In this document: one piece after another, positions 1 to 5,302 of the stretch | Layout: each line of letters starts with the position of its first letter | Position numbering within the stretch: position 1 is the stretch's first letter | Source: Anaerocolumna sp. | GTDB taxonomy: Bacteria > Bacillota > Clostridia > Lachnospirales > Lachnospiraceae | Assembly: GCA_029256035.1 (NCBI GenBank) | Contig: JAQSYR010000038.1 | Span: 1-9,626, forward strand | DNA length: 9,626 nucleotides | Direction of reading: 5' to 3' | Translations under genes and position numbers: made by a program | The notes under the pieces: generated by a model | Seen by the model: only the letters and a program-made list of their open reading frames with translations | Databases searched by the model: none | Told to the model about the DNA's origin: nothing

Positions 1-375
1 CTCATCTTTTATACTTAGTGGATATTCCCACATAATGTCCTCAGTTATTATATAAACACTTACATTTTCATTTTTGCTTAATCGCTCTATTTCTAATAAT
101 TCATCACTGGTTAATGTTTCACCTTCTGCTTTTTGATTATAGATATTATTAATATCAGTAAAAGTTTTATCCAAAGTTTCCATTTTGCTGTGAAGATAAT
201 AATCACCCAGAAAAGTTCTGTTTAAGATCCACAAAAGTAATATGGTAACCATGATTAATGCAGTTAAGGTAAACGAAAGCTTTACTCTTAAAGAATGTCT
301 ATTGTGGAATAAATTAATTTTACTGGTGGAACAATTAATTTCATTTTCATTTAACTTATGAAACCGTTTTTTCAT
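1..375 (-). CDS. Sensor histidine kinase, N-terminal part (runs off the left edge)
   Basis: This entry was read by translating the complement; 125 residues are visible and the frame is open to base 1. After a basic N-terminus (MKKRFHKLNE...) there is a hydrophobic membrane segment at about residues 33-51 (LSFTLTALIMVTILLLWI). It is followed by a hydrophilic stretch that looks like the start of an extracytoplasmic sensor domain (residues 53-125). The HAMP, HisKA and ATPase domains would lie outside the window and are not seen. The start ATG (373-375) overlaps the stop of the upstream response regulator as ATGA, with a GAGGTG ribosome-binding site inside the regulator gene, so translation is probably coupled. 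The kinase call therefore rests on gene order plus the N-terminal topology, not on a catalytic motif. The signal it senses cannot be told. Confidence 0.75.
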   Translation of the reverse strand, partial: MKKRFHKLNENEINCSTSKINLFHNRHSLRVKLSFTLTALIMVTILLLWILNRTFLGDYYLHSKMETLDKTFTDINNIYNQKAEGETLTSDELLEIERLSKNENVSVYIITEDIMWEYPLSIKDE

Positions 376-848
376 TCACTCACCTCAAATTTATAGCCCA
401 TTCCCCAAATTGTTTTGATGTAATCCCCCTTATCACCCATTTTGCTTCTTAATTTTTTCACATGGGTATCAATGGTTCTGGCATCTCCAAAATAATCGTA
501 ATTCCAAACATTATTCAGAATACGCTCCCTTGATAATGCCACTCCTTGATTTGCAACAAAATAAGATAATAATTCGAACTCTTTTATACTTAGATCAATG
601 GAGGTATTATTAATTTTAACTTCATGAGCATATTGGCGGATCTCTCTGCATACCTGCCATCCATCCATTTTAGGCATCATTACGTCTAAAATAATAAGAC
701 CAATCTCTTTATTTTGAAAAAAGATATCAACTGCCTGTTCGCCATTTTCCGCTTCTATTACCTCATAATCTCTTTTACTTAAAAAGTCCTTTACTAACTT
801 TCTCATTCTACTTTCATCATCAACAACAAGCACTTTAATCTGATCCAT
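372..848 (-). CDS. OmpR-family response regulator with internally truncated receiver domain
   Basis: DNA-binding partner of the kinase at 1-375. Residues 1-72 are the first half of a receiver domain: acidic pair D10-D11, phospho-acceptor D55 in LDVMMPKMDGW, ending in CREIRQ. At residue 73 (YAHEVKINN) the protein jumps directly into an OmpR/PhoB winged helix (LSIKEFELLSYF at 86-97, recognition-helix region RTIDTHVKKLR at 124-134, wing WGMGYKF at 148-154). Family members are about 225-235 aa, so roughly 70 residues are absent. The missing part should carry beta4 with the conserved Thr/Ser, alpha4, beta5 with the conserved Lys, and alpha5 with the dimer surface. The reading frame is intact and the start has a good AGGAG site 7 nt upstream of ATG. 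It could still bind DNA, but normal phospho-switching is unlikely. Either a true in-frame deletion or an assembly collapse would explain it. Confidence 0.85.
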   Translation of the reverse strand: MDQIKVLVVDDESRMRKLVKDFLSKRDYEVIEAENGEQAVDIFFQNKEIGLIILDVMMPKMDGWQVCREIRQYAHEVKINNTSIDLSIKEFELLSYFVANQGVALSRERILNNVWNYDYFGDARTIDTHVKKLRSKMGDKGDYIKTIWGMGYKFEVSE

Positions 849-895
849 ACATGACTCCTATCTGCATACTTTAGGACGCTAACTTATTTTTAGTA

Positions 896-901
896 ATTAT
901 A
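896..901 (-). promoter_or_regulatory. Possible -10 box for the response regulator operon
   Basis: The minus strand reads TGATATAAT about 48 nt upstream of the regulator start, a good extended-looking -10 (TATAAT at 901-896). No convincing -35 is seen at 16-18 nt; the best match is weak. The 95-bp gap between 848 and 944 contains no clear terminator, so the two-component genes might instead be read through from the gene at 944-1498. Confidence 0.35.
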
Positions 902-943
902 TCAGTTATTTATGAAAAAAGTATGTCTTAAAATCATTTCATT

Positions 944-1498
944 CTAATTATTTAATTCTGCTTCTCGTTTCTCCAATTCAAGCTCTCGTTCATTAAGTTC
1001 CTCTTCCCAGGCTTCATATTTATTAATTACCTGAGTTTCAAAGTTTGCATAATGAGACTTGTCTGCATTAATAGCTATTATTATCATCACCAGAATGGTA
1101 AAAACTAAAAAGATATTAATAATTCTAGAATTTCGCTGCTTAATTTTATAGTCTTCCGCTAATTCTTTATAATGTTTTAGGTTTACTGCATTCATATCAT
1201 CTGCATATCCTAAATTATCAGCTTCCATCTTCGGTATAAGGATTCCTTTTAAGTTTTCAGGTTTTATTCCTGATTTCAATATATTTTCCTGCAAATCTTT
1301 TAGAAAATAATATCCTACCGGAGTACGAAAAGACTGCTTGTCTAAAATTTTATTATATAATTTTAAAGCTTCCTGAGGATTAGCTAGGTTTAATTTTGAT
1401 TTAAAGTGATCAATTGCTTCCTGTTCTTGTCTTGCATCATTATAATCTCTATTGGAGTTAAATAAAAAACCATTCACCACCAGTTCTTTCTCTTTCAT
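944..1498 (-). CDS. Unrecognised single-pass membrane protein with coiled-coil tail
   Basis: A 184-aa protein I do not recognise. Residues 1-120 are soluble and helix-rich (EQEAIDHFKSKLN, NPQEALKLYNKIL, KHYKELAEDYKIK). One strongly hydrophobic segment lies at about 126-144 (IINIFLVFTILVMIIIAIN), preceded by a basic KIKQRNSR stretch that favours a cytoplasmic N-terminal domain. Residues 160-184 are a heptad-like, highly charged coiled coil (YEAWEEELNERELELEKREAELN) ending the protein. There is no signal peptide. Translation starts at ATG 1498 behind a strong GGAGG site. It has its own promoter at 1553-1581 and lies 95 bp upstream of the two-component genes on the same strand, so a link to that signalling system is possible but unproven. 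Confidence 0.85.
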   Translation of the reverse strand: MKEKELVVNGFLFNSNRDYNDARQEQEAIDHFKSKLNLANPQEALKLYNKILDKQSFRTPVGYYFLKDLQENILKSGIKPENLKGILIPKMEADNLGYADDMNAVNLKHYKELAEDYKIKQRNSRIINIFLVFTILVMIIIAINADKSHYANFETQVINKYEAWEEELNERELELEKREAELNN

Positions 1499-1552
1499 TC
1501 CCTTACCTCCTCACAATATTAAATCCCATATTTTAAGTATAAATTTAAGAAT

Positions 1553-1581
1553 ATATTACCATAGGTCATGGATTCAGTCAA
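1553..1581 (-). promoter_or_regulatory. Sigma-A promoter for the membrane protein gene
   Basis: The minus strand has TTGACT (1581-1576), a 17-bp spacer and TAATAT (1558-1553), with a TGG extended -10 just before it. The start codon at 1498 is about 48 nt beyond the predicted start of transcription. The -35 box overlaps by two bases the inverted repeat at 1580-1620. Confidence 0.6.
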
Positions 1582-1620
1582 TTTATGCAGCCAATCTAGG
1601 ATGAATTTACTGCATAAATT
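1580..1620. repeat. 11-bp inverted repeat upstream of a promoter
   Basis: AATTTATGCAG (1580-1590) and its exact complement CTGCATAAATT (1610-1620) flank a 19-nt spacer. Arm centres are 30 bp apart, close to three helical turns. One arm touches the -35 box of the membrane protein gene and the other touches the base of the hairpin at 1618-1646. It could be a pair of operator half-sites or a weak RNA hairpin; the sequence does not decide. Confidence 0.6.
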
Positions 1621-1646
1621 TACCCCGGCAAAATGCCGGGGCAAAT
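1618..1646 (-). terminator. GC-rich hairpin after the yjfB-family gene
   Basis: CCCCGGCA (1623-1630) and TGCCGGGG (1634-1641) form an 8-bp perfect GC stem with an AAA loop. On the minus strand it extends by a G-U pair and four A-T pairs to 1618-1646. It starts 17 nt past the stop codon of the gene at 1663-1839. The tract after the stem is A/T-rich but has no real run of T, so termination strength is uncertain. Confidence 0.7.
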
Positions 1647-1662
1647 GAAAAGTCTATTTGGT

Positions 1663-1839
1663 TTACAGTTTCACATCAATATTCTGACCCAGATTAGGAG
1701 TTACTGACTTCTCCATCATTTGAATCATACTATCACCAAGTGTTTCAATGGTATCTAGATTCTTGCTAAGTACAGCCACATTAACATTGGTCATTGCCTG
1801 GCCTTGATTAAGTACATTGGAAATTCCTGCTATATCCAT
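1663..1839 (-). CDS. YjfB-family putative motility protein, 58 aa
   Basis: A small gene found by translating the complement. It starts MDIAGISNVLNQGQ and ends with SVTPNLGQNIDVKL. This pattern (N-terminal MDIA/S..., a helical middle with an ETLGDSMIQMMEKS segment, and a C-terminal P-x-LG-x-NID-x-x) fits the YjfB family, called putative motility protein from genomic context in bacilli and clostridia; the biochemical role is unknown. Length matches the usual 55-65 aa. It has no signal peptide or membrane segment. An AGGTGAT ribosome-binding site lies just upstream of ATG 1839. It is monocistronic: own promoter at 1877-1905 and hairpin at 1618-1646. No flagellar or chemotaxis genes are near it. 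Confidence 0.85.
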   Translation of the reverse strand: MDIAGISNVLNQGQAMTNVNVAVLSKNLDTIETLGDSMIQMMEKSVTPNLGQNIDVKL

Positions 1840-1876
1840 ATCATCACCTCATTTGTATGATTTTTTATATAATTCA

Positions 1877-1905
1877 ATTATATTGCACGAAACCTGTTTT
1901 GTCAA
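1877..1905 (-). promoter_or_regulatory. Consensus sigma-A promoter for the YjfB-family gene
   Basis: The minus strand shows a perfect TTGACA (1905-1900), a 17-bp spacer and a perfect TATAAT (1882-1877). The -35 lies two bases from the stop codon of the SDR gene. The predicted start of transcription near 1870 leaves a leader of about 30 nt. This is the best promoter match in the window and indicates strong housekeeping-type expression. Confidence 0.8.
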
Positions 1906-1907
1906 AT

Positions 1908-2684
1908 CTAGACTGTTGTAAAACCACCATCAACAACTAAATTTGATCCTGTAGTATAAGAAGCAGAATCAGATAGTAGATAAATTACTGCACCTGCTAA
2001 TTCTTCCGGTGTTCCCATACGTTTCATAGGTGTATCTTCTTTCCATTTATCCTGCCAATCCTGTCTTACAAAACTAGTTAATGGAGTGTAAATGTATCCT
2101 GGACTAATACAGTTTACTCGGATACCTTTACTTGCCCATTCTACCGCCAGTGATTTTGTTAAATGGACAACACCAGCTTTGGAAGTATTGTAAGAAGCCT
2201 GCTCCTGGGGCCAGTTTACGATAATTCCAGACATAGATGCCGTATTTACTATTGCACCCTTCTTATTATGGTCAATCAGATAGCGGCCAAAAGCACGTGC
2301 CACAAAGAAAATACCATTTAAATTTACATTTATTACATTCAGCCATTCATCTGGTGTTACATCCACAACACCTTTATGTAAAACAATTCCTGCATTGTTA
2401 AATAGCAAATCCAGTTTACCCATATAGGCATCTGCTTTTATAAGGGCTTCTTCTACCTCTTCCGGCTTAGTAACATCTACCCCAATTGCCATAGTTTTGC
2501 AATGAAACTCACTTGCAAGGGCATCTGCAACTTTTTGTGCCTTTTCCTCCTGTCTATCAAGGATAACAATATCAGCACCAACGGCAGCAATATGTTTAGC
2601 AACCTCTTCTCCGATACCTTGAGCAGCACCGGTAATTACTACTACTTTACCTTCCAATGAAAATAATTTTTTTAACATTTCCAT
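1908..2684 (-). CDS. Short-chain dehydrogenase/reductase, polyol type
   Basis: A 258-aa cytoplasmic oxidoreductase of the classical SDR family. It has the nucleotide-binding TGAAQGIG (18-25), D43 at the end of beta2 (VILDRQ, indicating NAD(H) rather than NADP(H)), NNAG (96-99), catalytic N121 in NVNLNG, S150, and Y165-x3-K169 in SYNTSK. The stretch NWPQEQASYNTSKAGVVHLTKSLAVEWA resembles fungal and bacterial polyol SDRs (mannitol, arabinitol, sorbose/xylulose reductases), so a sugar alcohol/ketose pair is the likely substrate; the exact one is not decidable. I start at ATG 2684 because AAGGAG lies 8 nt upstream. An in-frame GTG at 2693 sits inside that ribosome-binding site and is rejected. 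It is the last gene of the gldA operon, 90 nt after the MDR dehydrogenase. Confidence 0.9.
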   Translation of the reverse strand: MEMLKKLFSLEGKVVVITGAAQGIGEEVAKHIAAVGADIVILDRQEEKAQKVADALASEFHCKTMAIGVDVTKPEEVEEALIKADAYMGKLDLLFNNAGIVLHKGVVDVTPDEWLNVINVNLNGIFFVARAFGRYLIDHNKKGAIVNTASMSGIIVNWPQEQASYNTSKAGVVHLTKSLAVEWASKGIRVNCISPGYIYTPLTSFVRQDWQDKWKEDTPMKRMGTPEELAGAVIYLLSDSASYTTGSNLVVDGGFTTV

Positions 2685-2750
2685 AGTTATCACTCCTTAT
2701 ATTTATTTGAATTTTGTTAATACACATATTTTTTATGGTTTTTATAAATC

Positions 2751-2775
2751 TGACTTATGACACCCTAATCATAAT
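2751..2775. repeat. Half copy of the 7142-7202 palindrome
   Basis: TGACTTATGACACCCT followed by AATCATAAT matches 7185-7209 at 24 of 25 bases (one A/T change at 2757). Identity continues past the stem arm into the flank and stops beside the end of the dehydrogenase gene, sharing a base with its stop codon. No complementary arm is seen nearby, so it cannot form the hairpin and is a solo or decayed element. Confidence 0.75.
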
Positions 2776-3806
2776 TAATAAGTAATGATTCCTTTTTTTA
2801 AAATTCGGTGATGGGTAAACTCATCAAAGGCTTTTAAAATATCCTCAAATTTATAATAGTCTGAAATATAGTCCTTTAAATTTAATTTACCACTTCTAAT
2901 CCACTCCAGTACTTGCTGGTACGCTTCGCCTTCTTCTTTTTTTGAAGGCATCTGCTGAAAGTTTATCATCCAATTATAGGGTGCTTTACTCCAGTCAAGT
3001 TCCATTTTTTCAACTTTAGGTACCCCGTAACATAGGATTTCTCCTCTATCACAAATCAATTCCATCGCCTGATTTATTACCTCTGGTGAACCAACTGCAT
3101 CTAATACATAGGCGACACCGTTAGGGTATTTTTCCCGAATGCTTTTTACCACATCACATTTCCTGCTGTTTAAAACAAAGGAAGCACCATGGTCAATCAG
3201 ATTCTTAACTTTTTCATCGCTTCTAGCAACACCTATAATAGTTTCAACTCCTATGAGGCTCATAAGTTTAATAAAAGTTAAAGCCACGGGACCACTGCCA
3301 TACACAATTACCTGATCTTGTTTTTGTATTCCAAAATACCTTATATTACTTAATACTTCTCTAAAAGTAACAATCATAACACCATCTACCGGGTCAATAT
3401 CCTGCGGCAGAATCCCCTGTGCATAAGCTAACTCTGGAGCTTCTCCCTCGTTGTAGGATGTTGCATCATTTACTACGCCATATTCACTAAAGGCTCCCCA
3501 TCCAGAGCCTAAACTCCCATAAAGTTCTTTATCACCATCATTATACGGAAGTAATACTTTATCTCCGACTTTTAATCCCTTTACTTCTGAACCTATTTCT
3601 ACAACTTGGCCGATTCCTTCATGACCAAGCATTATTGGATATGCTTCTTCTGTAAAACCTTTGAACTTTCTCTCAATAAGTGTAGCATCCGTCCCACAAA
3701 TACCGCAGGCAACTGTTTTTACCAAAGCCTGTTTTGCATTGTATTTGGGTTTTGGAATTTCTCTGATTTCTAATGTTCCGTCTTTATTAACAACCAACGT
3801 CTTCAT
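2775..3806 (-). CDS. Zinc-dependent MDR dehydrogenase lacking the structural-zinc lobe
   Basis: A 343-aa medium-chain dehydrogenase. The N-terminal catalytic domain has C37 in ACGICGTD and H62-E63 in LGHEGIG as catalytic-zinc ligands. The Rossmann domain starts at YGSGPVA (169-175). The four-cysteine loop of alcohol and sorbitol dehydrogenases, expected around residues 90-110, is absent (YNDGDKELYGSLGSGWGAF instead), so only catalytic zinc is expected. The beta2 end reads IIGVARSDEK with no Asp after GV, which points to NADP(H). Overall shape recalls threonine/glucose dehydrogenase-like members whose substrates are mostly unknown; a sugar or polyol fits its neighbours. ATG 3806 follows AGGAGGAG. 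It sits 29 nt after gldA, so it is co-transcribed. The C-terminus is complete (KKGIITY). Confidence 0.9.
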   Translation of the reverse strand: MKTLVVNKDGTLEIREIPKPKYNAKQALVKTVACGICGTDATLIERKFKGFTEEAYPIMLGHEGIGQVVEIGSEVKGLKVGDKVLLPYNDGDKELYGSLGSGWGAFSEYGVVNDATSYNEGEAPELAYAQGILPQDIDPVDGVMIVTFREVLSNIRYFGIQKQDQVIVYGSGPVALTFIKLMSLIGVETIIGVARSDEKVKNLIDHGASFVLNSRKCDVVKSIREKYPNGVAYVLDAVGSPEVINQAMELICDRGEILCYGVPKVEKMELDWSKAPYNWMINFQQMPSKKEEGEAYQQVLEWIRSGKLNLKDYISDYYKFEDILKAFDEFTHHRILKKGIITY

Positions 3807-3835
3807 AAGCTTCTCCTCCTACTACTTTGTGGCAT

Positions 3836-4972
3836 TTATTGATTCAATTTGTCTTTATAATAGCGGCCAAAGGCATCTGCTGCAAATACAATGTCCATTA
3901 CAGATTCTACTGTTACAGGAAATGGCTGAGCTGCCCAGTAAGAATTTTTTACAGAACTTTCTGCAATAATTTTTACATTTTCCTTTGTAGGATTTACCTT
4001 AACATCTTCTAAGGTAACTGGAAGTCCAACAGTTAAACAAAAGTTTATAACTTCCTTTAACAGCTCTTCTGAAGCATTCTCTGCTACAAGCTGGCATATG
4101 GTACCAAAGGCTACCTGTTCTCCATGTAATGTTTTACCAGCATCAGGTACAGCTGTAATCCCTTCACACACAGAATGAGCTGCTGCACAACCTGTATTCT
4201 CAAAACCAAGACCACTCATTAAAGTATTTACTTCAATTATTGTTTCAAGTGCCTCCGTCACCAGGTGATTCTCTGCAGCAATCTTTGCTTTCAACCCATT
4301 TTTAAGAAGCAGATCATAACAGGTATGTGCAATTACCATTGCTGTTTTTGTTCTCCTAAATTCCCCTGATTCTCCTGCTATGTAATTTGGGCTGTCGGAA
4401 GCTTCATTGGCTTTCGCTTCAAACACTGTAGCCAATGCATCTCCCATTCCTGAAACAAGAAATCTGGCTGGTGCGTCTGCTATTATTTTACTATCTACTA
4501 AAACCAGGTCCGGATTTTTTATGTAATGACGTGCATGGGAATGCTCCCCGTTTTCTAAATAGATTACAGATAAAGAACTGGTTGGTGCGTCTGTTGATGC
4601 AGAAGTAGGCACAACAATTACTGGTAAATGAAGATCATCAGCAACTGCCTTGGCTGAATCTAGTGTTTTACCTCCACCTATCCCAACAATAACAGCTGGC
4701 GCAAACTTTTTGGCCTCCTCTGAAACAGTTGAAATATATTCTACTGTAATCTCAGATTTAAATACTGTACTATAAAATTCATTCTTGGCAGAATAATACT
4801 GTTCTTTTAATTTAACTGTGAGTGAATCATAAAAAAACTGATCAATAATGGCAAATACCTTATTGCCGTATTTGGAAGTATATTTTGGCAGATTGTTTAA
4901 TTCATTGGGTCCTTGAATATATCTTCCTGGAGATCCCCATGCCATTGTAGTTTGTTTTAGATTGTTCGCCAT
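3836..4972 (-). CDS. gldA: Glycerol dehydrogenase (GldA family)
   Basis: A 378-aa NAD-dependent glycerol dehydrogenase of the iron/zinc group III alcohol dehydrogenases, which interconverts glycerol and dihydroxyacetone in the cytoplasm. The NAD-binding GIGGGKTLDSAKA spans 97-109, with VPTSASTDAPTS (121-132) typical of GldA. Metal ligands are D178 (SGMGDALAT), H266 (GCAAAHSV) and H283 (TLHGEQVAFG), matching the D-H-H set of characterised bacterial GldA. Length is near the usual 365-380 aa, with a slightly extended N-terminus. It is the first gene of a three-dehydrogenase operon. The AAGGA site is 10 nt from ATG 4972, longer than usual, while an out-of-frame ATG (4977) with a six-codon frame is better spaced. 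Other vicinal diols or hydroxyketones are possible substrates, since no dihydroxyacetone kinase gene is nearby. Confidence 0.92.
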   Translation of the reverse strand: MANNLKQTTMAWGSPGRYIQGPNELNNLPKYTSKYGNKVFAIIDQFFYDSLTVKLKEQYYSAKNEFYSTVFKSEITVEYISTVSEEAKKFAPAVIVGIGGGKTLDSAKAVADDLHLPVIVVPTSASTDAPTSSLSVIYLENGEHSHARHYIKNPDLVLVDSKIIADAPARFLVSGMGDALATVFEAKANEASDSPNYIAGESGEFRRTKTAMVIAHTCYDLLLKNGLKAKIAAENHLVTEALETIIEVNTLMSGLGFENTGCAAAHSVCEGITAVPDAGKTLHGEQVAFGTICQLVAENASEELLKEVINFCLTVGLPVTLEDVKVNPTKENVKIIAESSVKNSYWAAQPFPVTVESVMDIVFAADAFGRYYKDKLNQ

Positions 4973-5017
4973 AACATCAAAATCCTTTCTTCAATTTAGT
5001 AATAGTTTAGGAATTAA

Positions 5018-5023
5018 ATTATA
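5018..5023 (-). promoter_or_regulatory. Alternative extended -10 for gldA operon
   Basis: The minus strand reads TGGTATAAT, a perfect TATAAT with the extended TGn. The best -35 is ATGACA (5048-5043) at a long 19-bp spacing, which would place it inside the palindrome 5038-5057. It may be the actual promoter or a second one with respect to 5075-5103. Confidence 0.45.
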
Positions 5024-5037
5024 CCAAACAAAAATGA

Positions 5038-5069
5038 TATTATGTCATTACATAATAACCATATGTCAT
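5038..5069. promoter_or_regulatory. Operator-like palindrome and direct repeat upstream of gldA
   Basis: TATTATGT (5038-5045), a CATT spacer and ACATAATA (5050-5057) make an 8+8 bp perfect inverted repeat. In addition TATGTCAT occurs at 5041-5048 and again at 5062-5069, exactly 21 bp (two helical turns) apart. The site lies just downstream of one candidate gldA promoter and across the -35 of the other, where a repressor would act. The regulator is unknown. Confidence 0.55.
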
Positions 5070-5074
5070 AACTA

Positions 5075-5103
5075 AATTTACTATATATTATGTACAATGT
5101 CAA
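5075..5103 (-). promoter_or_regulatory. gldA: Candidate gldA operon promoter
   Basis: The minus strand has a perfect TTGACA (5103-5098), a 17-bp spacer and TAAATT (5080-5075, four of six matches to TATAAT). The predicted start of transcription is near 5068, giving a leader of about 95 nt that would contain the palindrome 5038-5057. Confidence 0.5.
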
Positions 5104-5229
5104 TAGATTTTTTTATGTTTTTTTAGCATTTATACACTATTTATTTCTCGTTTTTCTGTAATAAAGTGTAATTTTATATTGCTAAAAATTAAAATTTATG
5201 CAATTTATGTTAAATTACCAACGAATTTA

Positions 5230-5258
5230 TTGACTAGTTTAAGCATATATGTTATATT
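5230..5258 (+). promoter_or_regulatory. glmS: glmS promoter
   Basis: TTGACT (5230-5235), a 17-bp spacer and TATATT (5253-5258); a perfect TATAAT at 5258-5263 is also present but at 22-bp spacing. Transcription would start near 5265, leaving only about 38 nt before the glmS start codon. Confidence 0.6.
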
Positions 5259-5302
5259 ATAATGGTTATTTTATACATAATTTACAACTTGGAGGTAGAA
5301 AT

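Larger units (their letters stand above)
4973..5302. other. Divergent intergenic region between gldA and glmS
   Basis: 330 bp of very AT-rich DNA with no supportable gene. The left part (5018-5103) holds candidate promoters and an operator-like palindrome for the gldA operon. The right part (5230-5258) holds the glmS promoter, and 5291-5296 is the glmS ribosome-binding site. The middle (about 5104-5229) has runs of T and A but no stem, riboswitch or ribozyme that I can recognise. Confidence 0.7.

Noticed and set aside
2685..2693. GTG start three codons upstream for the SDR gene
   Set aside because: The GTG is part of the AAGGAGTG ribosome-binding site that is correctly spaced from ATG 2684.
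3661..4012. Plus-strand open frames of 61-102 codons
   Set aside because: They lie antisense to gldA and the MDR dehydrogenase, whose families are certain, and they show no ribosome-binding site or recognisable protein.
5104..5229. Possible riboswitch or ribozyme upstream of glmS
   Set aside because: The stretch is mostly A/T runs without a recognisable paired core, and it lies upstream of the predicted glmS promoter.
5249..5302. Upstream in-frame start for glmS
   Set aside because: It lies inside the promoter, has no ribosome-binding site, and would put residues before the catalytic Cys, which must be N-terminal.
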